A DNA stretch of 64,000 nt from Spirosoma rigui (GTDB lineage: Bacteria; Bacteroidota; Bacteroidia; Cytophagales; Spirosomataceae): contig NZ_CP020105.1 of the NCBI RefSeq assembly GCF_002067135.1, positions 4,402,001 through 4,466,000 of the forward strand. The letters are read 5' to 3'. Positions 25,669 to 34,230 of this stretch are shown here, piece after piece. The number at the start of each line of letters is the position of its first letter. Position 1 is the first letter of the stretch. A model generated the notes under the pieces. That model did not search any database. It was not told where the DNA came from and was given only the letters and a program-made list of their open reading frames with translations. The translations under genes and the position numbers were made by a program.

Positions 25669-26120
25669 TGGAAGTATTCCGCATCAGCAAGGAGGCCTAC
25701 GCCCAGACATTACGCTCCTCGGGTAGTGCCAACCGGTGGAATACGAGAGGACAGCAGGTCATCTATACCGGCTCATCGCGGTCCTTATCATCGCTGGAGT
25801 TAGTTGTTCACCGGGGCTCTGTACAGCCGGCTACTGCCTACAAGGTGATGGTTATTTCGATAGCCGATGACGATTACCTGATTAAACAGTTCTTAATCAA
25901 AGACCTGCTTTCAAGCTGGCGGAGCTTAGCCGGTTATTCAACCTTGCAAAAGATTGGTTCGGCCTGGTATGACAGCCAGGAAACGGTGGTGCTCAAGGTG
26001 CCTTCGGCCATCATTATCTACGAATATAATTACATCATCAATACCGAACATCCTGATTTTGCCCGCACCATCCAGCTCGTGCGGACTGAGGATTATTTTG
26101 GGGATTCCCGACTTTTGTAA
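25668..26120 (+). CDS. RES-domain toxin (NAD-depleting type II toxin)
   Basis: The 150-residue protein matches RES toxins. It has NRWNTRGQQVIYTGSSRSLSSLELVVH at 22-48 with Arg23, Tyr33 and Glu44, the residues known to line the NAD-binding pocket, and ends with HPDFARTIQLV. Characterised RES toxins (MbcT, ParT and the Photorhabdus and Pseudomonas proteins) degrade or transfer ADP-ribose from NAD and stop growth. The start codon overlaps the antitoxin stop (TAATG). The frame is full length, with no visible damage. The usual Gly before RWN is Asn here, which might lower activity. With the antitoxin interrupted, an active toxin should be harmful, so either activity or expression may be reduced. 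Confidence 0.9.
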   Translation: MEVFRISKEAYAQTLRSSGSANRWNTRGQQVIYTGSSRSLSSLELVVHRGSVQPATAYKVMVISIADDDYLIKQFLIKDLLSSWRSLAGYSTLQKIGSAWYDSQETVVLKVPSAIIIYEYNYIINTEHPDFARTIQLVRTEDYFGDSRLL

Positions 26121-26189
26121 AGTCGATCAGGTAATGCAGCTTGTAAAAACCAGCTGGAAATATCCACAACAACCCGCGGTTCTTCAAAA

Positions 26190-26226
26190 CCCCGTAGTGC
26201 CAGGTTCTCAACCTGACACTACGGGG
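26190..26226. terminator. Bidirectional terminator, 17-bp stem with one mismatch
   Basis: CCCCGTAGTGCCAGGTT (26190-26206) pairs with 26210-26226 around CTC, with one C-A mismatch. It lies between the RES gene and the convergent nucleoside hydrolase gene, and includes the 19-bp sequence shared with 25074-25092. Confidence 0.8.
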
Positions 26227-26234
26227 AGCGCCGG

Positions 26235-27164
26235 TCAACGCTTGAACTGGGCGAGGAGGTATTCGTAGAAAACAGTGGTATTAACCCCCGTAGCGATGGT
26301 GAGCCTGTAGCCCGATTCGTCCAGATACGTTTGCCCCGCGTTGGGTGGGCGGGTGCTGACGTTTGCCCTGACCACTTCGGTGGTAAACTGCCCGGGCAGC
26401 GCCAGGTAGCTGGTCGCCAGAATATCCCACATGAAGTAGGTGTAGTGGTAACTCGGAATGGTATCGATCGTCAGCGCCCAGAGCTGGCCCGTCAGGTTCG
26501 AGAGCCGGTGATCGATCTGCGTCGCCAGTCTTGACAGGAACGACTTCGTTACGGGTACATGATTCGTTACGTCCAGCGGAATCAGCGTCAGGGGTAACTC
26601 CCACGACAGTAGTTTCTGTGAGCTGATCGGGTCCCAGAACACATTCCATTCGGCCGTACCATCGTGCTGAAAAGTCTGCACGTTGCCGGGTGTCCGGAAT
26701 GCCCCCGCCATCCAGACGATCTCCGCAACCTTACTTTTCAGTTCGGGAGCTTTTTCCAGCGCCAGCACCAGGTTGGAGCAGGGACCGGTCATCAGAATCG
26801 TGACAGCGTCGGCAGCGCCGGACAGCTTGTCGATGATCAGATCCGGGGCGCTCGGGTAAGCGTAGGGATCGGGCGACGGGGGCAGGTTGATCAGCAGCGG
26901 CAGGGCATTAATGATCTCGGGCCGCGCCCGCCACTCGTTCGGAAAGGCATTGATCCCGTAGTAATCGCCCCGCCCGATGGCAATGTCCGTCCTGTCCATC
27001 AGCTGGAGCAGCTTATACGTCGATTCGAGGGCTGGCTCAATGTAGCAGTCGGCGGGGGTAACCGTAACGCCGATCAGGGTTACGTCGGGCATGGTCAGCA
27101 CGAGCAGTTGCGACAGCAGATCATCGATCGCACCGTCGTGGTCCATCAAAAGAAGGTTGGGCAT
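26235..27164 (-). CDS. Nucleoside hydrolase (IunH family)
   Basis: The 309-residue protein has the calcium-site Asp cluster at the N-terminus (DHDGAIDD; the family norm is DTDPGIDD). It also has the substrate-contact segment AEWNVFWDP and the late Asp in MWDILATSYLALP. Such enzymes hydrolyse nucleosides to ribose and base. The first motif is changed at the Pro-Gly positions, and the usual His before the late Asp is Trp, so its preference may be unusual. It has no signal peptide, unlike its upstream neighbours. It ends a run of seven minus-strand genes that includes a purine nucleoside permease-type protein, which supports a role in nucleoside salvage. Confidence 0.87.
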   Translation of the reverse strand: MPNLLLMDHDGAIDDLLSQLLVLTMPDVTLIGVTVTPADCYIEPALESTYKLLQLMDRTDIAIGRGDYYGINAFPNEWRARPEIINALPLLINLPPSPDPYAYPSAPDLIIDKLSGAADAVTILMTGPCSNLVLALEKAPELKSKVAEIVWMAGAFRTPGNVQTFQHDGTAEWNVFWDPISSQKLLSWELPLTLIPLDVTNHVPVTKSFLSRLATQIDHRLSNLTGQLWALTIDTIPSYHYTYFMWDILATSYLALPGQFTTEVVRANVSTRPPNAGQTYLDESGYRLTIATGVNTTVFYEYLLAQFKR

Positions 27165-27192
27165 TGTCGTTCAATTAATCAGGTTGTTGCAC

Positions 27193-27942
27193 TCATTTTT
27201 TGGCAGCGGTGTATTTCTCCACCAGCTTCAGCGTATGATCCAGGGCTTTGGCATCGCTCAGGTCCTCATGGCCGGGCACGACAATCCGGGCCGTCCCAAA
27301 CTGATTTTTTAGCTTTCGGATGGACCCTGCCCAGGCATTTACGTTGGCGTCGGCGAGGTTACCCATCCCAAAAACGGCGACACTTTTCACCAGGCATCCA
27401 CCGAACAGAACCCGCTGTTTCGGCAACCAGACAACGATATTATCGCTTGTGTGTCCTTCGCCCGGGAAATAGCAGCGAATGCGCTCATGCCCGACCGAGA
27501 AGGTGGTATCGGTGGGCAAAACAGGCTCTGGCGACAGGAATCCGCGGTCAACGGCCTTACGGGCGGTGGCGGGGGTACTCACAACCCGGATACCCGCCCG
27601 GCGAAGTTCGCCAATACCGGCTACCCGGTCGTCGTGCGCGTGGGTGACGATACACAGCTTCACAGGCTTGTGCAGGTTCGTGGCCACCCACGCCAAAATC
27701 TGGCGGGTATTGTCGGTGCTGGTGTCGGTATCCCAGCCCGTATCCACCAGCACAACGCCGTCTTTGGTATCGACAATCAGCCCGTTGGATGGATACGGCT
27801 TCTCCCCGTACATCCCGTAGCTGACATGTACATACACCCCGTCGGTGATGGGCGAAACGGAGATCGGGGGTGTCGCTGCCGTCTGGGCCTGAACGTGGGA
27901 AAGAATCAACAGGAAGCAGGTACTGAACAGGAAACTACGCAT
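27193..27942 (-). CDS. Subclass B1 metallo-beta-lactamase, putative
   Basis: The 249-residue protein has a signal peptide (1-20) and the complete B1 zinc-ligand set: His101, His103 and Asp105 in HAHDD, His164 in GEGHTSDN, Cys183 in GGCLVKS and His225 in VPGHED. Lys186 sits three residues after Cys183, as the substrate-binding Lys does in B1 enzymes. GNLADAN supplies the conserved Asn. HAHDDRVAGI and the following helix resemble the VIM-type sequence. B1 enzymes hydrolyse penicillins, cephalosporins and carbapenems in the periplasm. The gene lies between a purine nucleoside permease-type gene and a nucleoside hydrolase gene and has no mobile element beside it, so it seems to be chromosomal and intrinsic. 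Activity is inferred. Confidence 0.9.
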   Translation of the reverse strand: MRSFLFSTCFLLILSHVQAQTAATPPISVSPITDGVYVHVSYGMYGEKPYPSNGLIVDTKDGVVLVDTGWDTDTSTDNTRQILAWVATNLHKPVKLCIVTHAHDDRVAGIGELRRAGIRVVSTPATARKAVDRGFLSPEPVLPTDTTFSVGHERIRCYFPGEGHTSDNIVVWLPKQRVLFGGCLVKSVAVFGMGNLADANVNAWAGSIRKLKNQFGTARIVVPGHEDLSDAKALDHTLKLVEKYTAAKK

Positions 27943-27991
27943 GGGACTAGAATGGCGTTGGGTTAGATGGTCATGAACGGGCTACCGGGCA

Positions 27992-29056
27992 TCAGTTGCC
28001 CGGTAGCTTATCCTTGTACTGGGACCAGTTAGCGAGCAATTTATCGATCACCGTATTACCCGCCCGGTAGGCGGCTTCCAGGGCGGGGATGTAGCCCGTG
28101 TAACGCTCCCCCACTTCTTTACCACCGTTGGTCAGGTTTTGGGCGGCCGTCACTCCCGACGGCTGCATGGTGTAGTTGCTGGCCGTTCGCAGTACCATGT
28201 ATCGGTTGATGTCGGCTTTGCCCGCTGCGCTGAGCCACTGCAACGACTGCCCGGTTCCGGTGTCTTCCATAGCCGAGGTCACGAAATTCCCTTTCCCGCC
28301 CGTCCAGTAGCTGACCCAGTCGTTAGCCCACTCGTTCAGGTATTTACCGTGCCAGAACGTCATTGCGGCCAGGTGATCGCCCATCATAACGCGGGGTGGC
28401 TTTTGGGCTTCCGGATAGTCCCGGTACACGGTTCGCATCGTCCGCAGGGTTTCCGAATCAGCAAGCGTGAGCTCTTTTGTGAGGCCATAGGCCCATTTTG
28501 CCAGTCCGGGGTTCAGATGAATGGCAACGGTGAAGTCATTGTCCTGAACCGGCTGTTCATAGGGTTTCGTCCGGCGCAGGGGCAGGTAGCCCGTTTTCCA
28601 TTCGGTCGGCATTTCGCGCGGGTCGATTTCGTGCGCCAGATCCCCGTCGACGAGCCATTCGGCCCACACCGCCGACCCGGCGCTCCCGTCGTTTGGATCG
28701 ATTCCCGCAATACCCGCCACCAGCCAGTAGGCGTGCGACAGGTCGAAGCGGGGGTCCATACCCAACGCCATGATCGAGGCCGCCGAGCGGGCTGTCCCCA
28801 TGCCGGTACAGATTCCCAGCACCTGCTTCTCGGGGTTATAGCGCAGGGGTCGGTAGCCCTGCGGAAACGGAATCGTTTGGGGCAGCGGCAGGCGCTCGAC
28901 CCAGTACTGAAACTCGCCGGGACGGTCGCCGGTGTCGGCTCCAATCTCAAACATGGTCACCACCACGACTTTTACCGGAATGGACGCGGCCGGCTGCCCA
29001 TAGGTGGTCGCCAGGCTGCACACCAGCAGCCAGACAAACGGGACGATCTTTTTCAT
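27992..29056 (-). CDS. Purine nucleoside permease (NUP) family protein, exported
   Basis: The 354-residue protein has a signal peptide (1-20) and matches the NUP family. It has the stretch VVVTMFEIGADTGDRPGE, the central GMGTARSAASI, and GDHLAAMTFWHG followed by SAMEDTGT. The family is named for a yeast purine nucleoside permease, but the sequence has no row of membrane spans. It looks like a soluble nucleoside-phosphorylase-type fold (inference), so it may bind or cleave nucleosides in the periplasm. It is 12 bp from the hydrolase upstream and 49 bp from the beta-lactamase downstream, consistent with one transcript. Confidence 0.8.
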   Translation of the reverse strand: MKKIVPFVWLLVCSLATTYGQPAASIPVKVVVVTMFEIGADTGDRPGEFQYWVERLPLPQTIPFPQGYRPLRYNPEKQVLGICTGMGTARSAASIMALGMDPRFDLSHAYWLVAGIAGIDPNDGSAGSAVWAEWLVDGDLAHEIDPREMPTEWKTGYLPLRRTKPYEQPVQDNDFTVAIHLNPGLAKWAYGLTKELTLADSETLRTMRTVYRDYPEAQKPPRVMMGDHLAAMTFWHGKYLNEWANDWVSYWTGGKGNFVTSAMEDTGTGQSLQWLSAAGKADINRYMVLRTASNYTMQPSGVTAAQNLTNGGKEVGERYTGYIPALEAAYRAGNTVIDKLLANWSQYKDKLPGN

Positions 29057-29068
29057 AAATGGCGAAAT

Positions 29069-31027
29069 CTAGGGCGCTAATACCCCTACTGTCAAAAAAC
29101 TTGCTCCCGCTTTGCCGTGGTAAACCCGGTGGGTTGCTTTCTTGTAATCGGACGGTTTTGCGCTGAACACGGGCACGAACGTTTGCGGGTTCAGGTCGCT
29201 GAACGGGAAACACGTGCTCTGGACCTGCACCATGAGCCGGTGCCCTTTTTTGAATGTGTGGAGCACGTCCTGCAGTTCGACCGCAACGGGGGTTGGTTTA
29301 TCGGGCGTAAAGGCTTCCGGTTTACTGGGGTTGTTACGGTACCGACCCCGGATAATCTCGCTGCGAACCAGCTGCTGGTAGTTGCCAAACACGACGTCCG
29401 GCTTTTTAGGGTCCTGGGGCGCATCGGTTGGGTATACGTCAATGACTTTAACCATCCAGTCGGCATCGGTACCGGTTGTCGAGACGGTGAGTTGCGCCAG
29501 GATAGGGCCCGCCAGCGTCAGGTCGTCGGTGAGGGCGTCGGTCTGGAACGTCAGCACGTCGGGCCGGGACGAAGCAAACCGCTGGTCCTCGACCATGTAG
29601 TCGGCGGAGAAACCCTCGTTGATCGAACTGGAAAAGGGCACCGGATGCGCCGGGTCCGACGGGAACTCGGAGAAGGCAGCTCCCGCAGCGGGCTGGGTAA
29701 AGCCCAACTTGCCGTTGCCTCCTAAATATAACTGTTTCGTAGCTGTGCCTTTGGGCGGGTACGTATCGAAGGTGCGCCAGCGGTTGGTTCCCGTTTCAAA
29801 CAGCGTAGCTTCGGGCAGGGCCGGTGAGGGGGTATTTCCCCGGTTTGGGTCGTTAAAAAGGTGCTGCTTAAAAAATCGGGCTTCGATGGTTTCCTGGTAA
29901 TAGGGCGCGGTTTTCGACCCGAAATCAAGATCGGCCAGTGTCTGGCCCGACGATCCCGCCCAGCCACCGTGTACCCACGGGCCTACAACGAAGATGTTCT
30001 CGATGCCCGGATTCTGCTTTTCGATGGCCTTGTAAGTGTTGAACGTACCGAACAGATCCTGCTCGTCGTACCAGCCGCCCACCACCATCACAGCGTGTTT
30101 GATGCCCTTCAGGTGCGGCAGGATATTCCGTTTCTTCCAGTGGTCGTCGTAGTCGGGATGCTCGAAATTCTCGTGGTAGTATTTGTTACGGCCCTTGAAA
30201 TACTGGCTCTCCGAGTTGGCCGTTGGGCCCATGTTCAGGAAGTAATGGTAGCCGTCGGGGTCGTTGACATCAAACAGCACGGGCTGGTTCTCTTTCGTTG
30301 GTTTTTTATGTTCCTGAAAAAAGGTATAGAACAGGAAGTTTCCCGCAATCATGAACGCGCCATTGTGAAAAGCGTCGTCGCGCCAGAGATCGGCCATGGG
30401 AGCCTGGGGTGACGATGCCTTCAGGGCCGGGTGGCTCGACAGGGCACCCGCCGAGGTATAAAAACCGGGGTAACTGATGCCCCACTGCCCGACGTTGCCG
30501 TTATTGGCCGGAATGTTCTTCAGCAGCCAGTCGATGGTGTCATACGTATCCGACCCTTCATCATGGTCGGTCTTTCCTTTTTTATCGTCGATATGCGGGG
30601 TCATCTCCACGAATGTCCCCTCCGACGCCCAGCGACCGCGCACATCCTGATACACGACGATGTACTCATCGCGCAGCATGAAGGGATTGGGCGCTACCCG
30701 CCGACGCATACGCTCAACGCCGTAGGGCTGACAGCTGTAGGGCGTCCGCTGCAGGAGGATGGGGTGCCTGACGGACTGGTCTTTGGGCGCGTAGACCTGC
30801 GTGAAGAGTTTGGTACCGTCGCGCATGGGCACCATGTATTCAAATTTCTGGTAGTGCTCCCGCACGTAGACCGAATCCTGGGCGGGCGTGAACGGATACG
30901 GGTTGGCAGGTGGGGTGGGTGGCGTTGATTGTGCAGCCGCAGCGAGCGGCATCAATACCAGGAGATAACGGAGCGTTTTTAACACAGCCAAGGCTTGAGA
31001 TAGATGATGGTACTGGTTTCTAAACAA
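29069..31027 (-). CDS. CocE/NonD-family hydrolase (alpha-amino-acid ester hydrolase/acylase-like)
   Basis: The 652-residue exported protein (leader about 16-33) belongs to the S15/CocE group. The N-terminal alpha/beta hydrolase starts at VPMRDGTKLFTQVY. Nucleophile Ser185 is in WGISYPGFY, with the oxyanion Tyr in QRTPYS. The cap and the C-terminal jelly-roll domain follow (about 480-650), ending QVQSTCFPFSDLNPQ. Relatives include cocaine esterase, glutaryl-7-ACA acylase and amino-acid ester hydrolases that act on beta-lactams. Its place two genes before a B1 beta-lactamase is therefore notable, though simple peptides or esters are the likelier substrates. Spacing to the next gene is 12 bp. 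Confidence 0.88.
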   Translation of the reverse strand: MFRNQYHHLSQALAVLKTLRYLLVLMPLAAAAQSTPPTPPANPYPFTPAQDSVYVREHYQKFEYMVPMRDGTKLFTQVYAPKDQSVRHPILLQRTPYSCQPYGVERMRRRVAPNPFMLRDEYIVVYQDVRGRWASEGTFVEMTPHIDDKKGKTDHDEGSDTYDTIDWLLKNIPANNGNVGQWGISYPGFYTSAGALSSHPALKASSPQAPMADLWRDDAFHNGAFMIAGNFLFYTFFQEHKKPTKENQPVLFDVNDPDGYHYFLNMGPTANSESQYFKGRNKYYHENFEHPDYDDHWKKRNILPHLKGIKHAVMVVGGWYDEQDLFGTFNTYKAIEKQNPGIENIFVVGPWVHGGWAGSSGQTLADLDFGSKTAPYYQETIEARFFKQHLFNDPNRGNTPSPALPEATLFETGTNRWRTFDTYPPKGTATKQLYLGGNGKLGFTQPAAGAAFSEFPSDPAHPVPFSSSINEGFSADYMVEDQRFASSRPDVLTFQTDALTDDLTLAGPILAQLTVSTTGTDADWMVKVIDVYPTDAPQDPKKPDVVFGNYQQLVRSEIIRGRYRNNPSKPEAFTPDKPTPVAVELQDVLHTFKKGHRLMVQVQSTCFPFSDLNPQTFVPVFSAKPSDYKKATHRVYHGKAGASFLTVGVLAP

Positions 31028-31043
31028 AGCCGTACGAAGCGGC

Positions 31044-32183
31044 TCAGTGGTGTTCCTGCTGGATCAGGTCGAAAAATAGCCGGGCGGCTGGTTCAATCAG
31101 GGCATCGTTGAAATCATAGTCGTTGTTGTGCAGCGCCGGGGAGTCGATTCCGTTTCCAATGCCAAACATAGCACCTTTATAGGTCTGAGTGAACAGCCCA
31201 AAATCCTCCCCCCACTTAAACGGCTCTTGCTTTTCGACAAACGTGAAGCCCCTCGCCAGGGTACACGCCCGGATCTGGTCAACGGCTTTTTCGTCGTTCT
31301 CGTTGGCAGCGAACGCTTCGGTATACCGGGTATCAATGGCAATGCCACTTTCCGCCGACAGTGCCGACAGCGCGGCCAGCAGCCGGGTGGTCAGGGCTTC
31401 CATGCGACTGGCCGTTCGGGTCCGGAGGGTGAGGTGCACCTCGCCGTACCCGGCCGAAATCCCGTACGACCGTTCGCCCAGGGTGGTGTACACCGGGGTG
31501 ATCAGCGCAAAGTCATCGGCAGACGGATCGGGCTGCTGGAGTTGCTTCGCCTTCAGCATAAACTCCGCCATGACGTAGGCCGGGTTCAGACCGTTCTCCG
31601 GTTCGGCCGCGTGCGCCACCGTACCCGTGAACGTAACGATCAGGCTGAGCACGGAGGGCGTGAAGGGACCAGCCTTACAAACAATAACCCCTTGTTCATA
31701 GCCCGGCAGGTTATGCAGCGCAAACGCCCGGTCGGGCCGGATAGTGGCGAAAACCGGATCGCCGAGGACCGCAGCGGCTCCCTCTCCCGTTTCTTCGGCG
31801 GGCTGAAAAACCAGATAGACGCGCCCGTTGGCAACCGGTTTGCCGGCCAGTAACGACGCCAGCCGGGCCAGAATAGCCGCGTGCCCATCGTGACCGCATT
31901 TGTGCGACACCCCTTCGTGCTGCGACCGGTGAGCAAAGGTGTTGACCTCCTGAATCGGCAGCGCATCAATGTCGGCCCGGATCAGCGTTACGGGTCCGTC
32001 GGTGGCCTGACCGTATTGCAGGAGCAGTCCCGTTCCGGCGACATCGGTCAGCTGGTCGGGCGCAAACGAACGAACGAAGGCCTTGATCCGGTTGCGCGTT
32101 TCGGTTTCCTGACCGGACACCTCCGGAAACTGGTGCAGCTCCCGCCGAAACTGGATGAAATGATCGGGCTCGTAGCGTATCAT
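31044..32183 (-). CDS. M20-family amidohydrolase (hippurate/IAA-amino acid hydrolase-like)
   Basis: The 379-residue cytoplasmic protein has the M20D metal site. Cys and His are in HKCGHDGHAA, and two Glu are in PAEETGEGA. A later His lies in FALHNLPGYEQG, and the dimerisation domain (about 170-290) follows. Enzymes of this group remove amino acids from N-acyl conjugates such as hippurate. It is encoded 16 bp before the CocE-type hydrolase gene, in a run of exported hydrolases, so it may finish the breakdown of their products inside the cell (inference). Confidence 0.9.
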   Translation of the reverse strand: MIRYEPDHFIQFRRELHQFPEVSGQETETRNRIKAFVRSFAPDQLTDVAGTGLLLQYGQATDGPVTLIRADIDALPIQEVNTFAHRSQHEGVSHKCGHDGHAAILARLASLLAGKPVANGRVYLVFQPAEETGEGAAAVLGDPVFATIRPDRAFALHNLPGYEQGVIVCKAGPFTPSVLSLIVTFTGTVAHAAEPENGLNPAYVMAEFMLKAKQLQQPDPSADDFALITPVYTTLGERSYGISAGYGEVHLTLRTRTASRMEALTTRLLAALSALSAESGIAIDTRYTEAFAANENDEKAVDQIRACTLARGFTFVEKQEPFKWGEDFGLFTQTYKGAMFGIGNGIDSPALHNNDYDFNDALIEPAARLFFDLIQQEHH

Positions 32184-32196
32184 AACGGGTAATTAG

Positions 32197-32400
32197 TTAT
32201 CGCTTAAGCCATTCGCGGAACGTAGCGGGGCGGCCATCTATGCAACTGTACAGCACAGCTAACCCGCCATTGATCAGCAGGCATATCGCCACCGTAGCCC
32301 ACTGCCCCCGGCTGCTTTTCATGGGTATGAGTACCGTGACCATAACGAGCCAAACAACCACCATAACGACCGTAAGTATTATTTTGCTGAATTTTGTCAT
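32197..32400 (-). CDS. Small two-span membrane protein, unknown
   Basis: This 67-residue protein has two hydrophobic segments (about 7-26 and 36-52) joined by a short basic loop (MKSSRGQ). The tail is charged (REWLKR). I do not recognise it. It lies between the S10 peptidase gene (39 bp away) and the amidohydrolase gene (13 bp away) in the same direction, which supports it as a real gene. It might help place or export neighbouring proteins, but nothing in the sequence says so. Confidence 0.6.
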   Translation of the reverse strand: MTKFSKIILTVVMVVVWLVMVTVLIPMKSSRGQWATVAICLLINGGLAVLYSCIDGRPATFREWLKR

Positions 32401-32439
32401 CAGGGTGGTTGTTTAGGGGATACATTTCCTGCGTTGACA

Positions 32440-33999
32440 CTACCGGCTTCCCGAGTATTTGGCGGGTGCGCTGTTCGTGGGTGTGCTCTTCTGGATAAAT
32501 TTCCGCAGGTGCTCGTTGCTGGTGGCGAGGTCTTCCTTGCGGAGGTACATCATGTGGCCGCTCCGGTAGCCTTCCCAGTCGATCCGGTCTTTAAGTTTAC
32601 CGCTGGCGTCCATCTGCCACATGTTGTATTTGGCGTTGAAATAATCGCAGGCACCGTCGTAGTAGCCCGACTGCACCAGTACATGCAGGTACGGGTTCTG
32701 GGCCATGGCCTGCCGCAGGTTTTCGCCGGTCTTGTTGTTGCTGTTGTCCCAGGGAAAAGTGGGCCCGAACATGTAGTACTTCAGGTCCGTTTTGTAGTTG
32801 AGTTCCTCGCGCATGAACATGTTGATGGCGGGCGTAAACGAGTGCAGCCAGGAGGTAAGCTCCGAGTTATAATCGGGCGCGACACCCGCGTCTTTACTAT
32901 CCAGCCCGAGGTAGCGCGAATCCAGCCGGCCAACGGTCTGGCTCTTGCTACGCAGGAGTTCTTTCCAGAAATAGTTGGTGGGCACGTCCAGGTTCTGCTG
33001 CATCACCGCCGTTTCCGACAGCCCCGAGTACCGGGCTACTTTGGCCGCAATCTCCTTCCGTTTCTGATCGGTCAGTGAGCCACCCAGCGCCAGCGCGGGC
33101 AGGTACTCCTGAATGGTGAAGGCTTCCACTTCGGGCAGCACATCGGTCAGGTCCTTCTTCTGCAGATCGGCGGGCAGGGCTTTGTGATACCAGGCCGTAG
33201 CGGCAAAGTATGGCAGTTTCAGCGCACCTTTGGCCGGGCCGTCGCGCTCGATACCCAGGTCGGTGGGCGACACCAGCACGACGCCGTTCAGGTACATCCA
33301 GTGGGCGTTCTGCAGTTCGAGGGCCAGTCCCGAAACGCGGGTGGTACCGTAGCTCTCGCCGATCAGGTACTTGGGCGAGGCCCAGCGGTTATAGCGGCTC
33401 ACGAACGTATTGAGCCAGTCGGCCAGGTATTTAATGTCCTGGTTGACGCCGAAGAATAGCTTCGCAGCCGGTACATCTTTATTGGCCGGCCGCGAGAACC
33501 CCGTGTTAACCGGATCGACATACACAATATCGGCCACGTCCAGAATGGAGTTTGGATTGTCTTTGATACCGTACGGCTGCACGGGGTACCCTTCATCGTC
33601 GATCTTCAGGATACGCGGGCCCGTATACCCGATCATCATCCAGACCGAAGCGGTACCCGGACCGCCATTGAAGGAAATCACCAGCGGGCGCGTCGACCGG
33701 TCGGTCACGTCGGAACGTTCAAAATAGGTAAAAAACACACCCGCTACGGGTTTGCCTTCTTCATCCCAGACGGGGATGGTACCGACCGTCGATTTGTACG
33801 GCACTTTCTGTCCCTTGATGGTCACCTGACCGCTGGTGACCACCTGTGCATCGAGGTTCAAAGTGCGGGGACCGGCTTTGTCGGCCGGCATTGACTTCTC
33901 TTCTTTGGCAGATTGCTTCTCGGCGGTGGATGGTTTCTGGGCGTAGAGGCTAACGAGCGTACTACAACCGACAAGTACAGTGAGGAAAGCGTGTTTCAT
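32440..33999 (-). CDS. Secreted S10 serine carboxypeptidase-like peptidase
   Basis: The 519-residue protein has a signal peptide (1-20, ending in YA) and the S10 fold. It has ISFNGGPGTASVW for the oxyanion hole, nucleophile Ser in IGESYGT, an Asp in the C-terminal half and His in RSGHMMYLRKEDLA. S10 enzymes remove residues from the C-terminus of peptides, often at acid pH. It heads a run of seven same-strand genes down to 26235. The gaps are mostly below 50 bp, so it may be the first gene of a degradative operon. A Ser/Lys/Glu-rich stretch follows the leader. Confidence 0.93.
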   Translation of the reverse strand: MKHAFLTVLVGCSTLVSLYAQKPSTAEKQSAKEEKSMPADKAGPRTLNLDAQVVTSGQVTIKGQKVPYKSTVGTIPVWDEEGKPVAGVFFTYFERSDVTDRSTRPLVISFNGGPGTASVWMMIGYTGPRILKIDDEGYPVQPYGIKDNPNSILDVADIVYVDPVNTGFSRPANKDVPAAKLFFGVNQDIKYLADWLNTFVSRYNRWASPKYLIGESYGTTRVSGLALELQNAHWMYLNGVVLVSPTDLGIERDGPAKGALKLPYFAATAWYHKALPADLQKKDLTDVLPEVEAFTIQEYLPALALGGSLTDQKRKEIAAKVARYSGLSETAVMQQNLDVPTNYFWKELLRSKSQTVGRLDSRYLGLDSKDAGVAPDYNSELTSWLHSFTPAINMFMREELNYKTDLKYYMFGPTFPWDNSNNKTGENLRQAMAQNPYLHVLVQSGYYDGACDYFNAKYNMWQMDASGKLKDRIDWEGYRSGHMMYLRKEDLATSNEHLRKFIQKSTPTNSAPAKYSGSR

Positions 34000-34230
34000 G
34001 GATGGGGAGATGAGTGATCAGTACACGTTTAAGTGACACGGAGCCGGAAGCCCATTTTTCGATCGAAGATAGGAAGAATAGCAGAATACTATTTGGAGCT
34101 GATGCAGAAAGCCGTTTAGTTCGGCCTACAGTAGACCTCAGCGAAGGATAAGTTGCATTTAATCGAACAGCCCGGCAGCGAGCCTGTAACTTTCCGTAGT
34201 TTAGCCCGGTCGTCTAATCAAATATCCCAC

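Noticed and set aside
27193-27942. Generic MBL-fold hydrolase (glyoxalase II or RNase Z type)
   Set aside because: Those families lack Cys183 and the following Lys and use an extra His after Asp105. The ligand set here is that of subclass B1.
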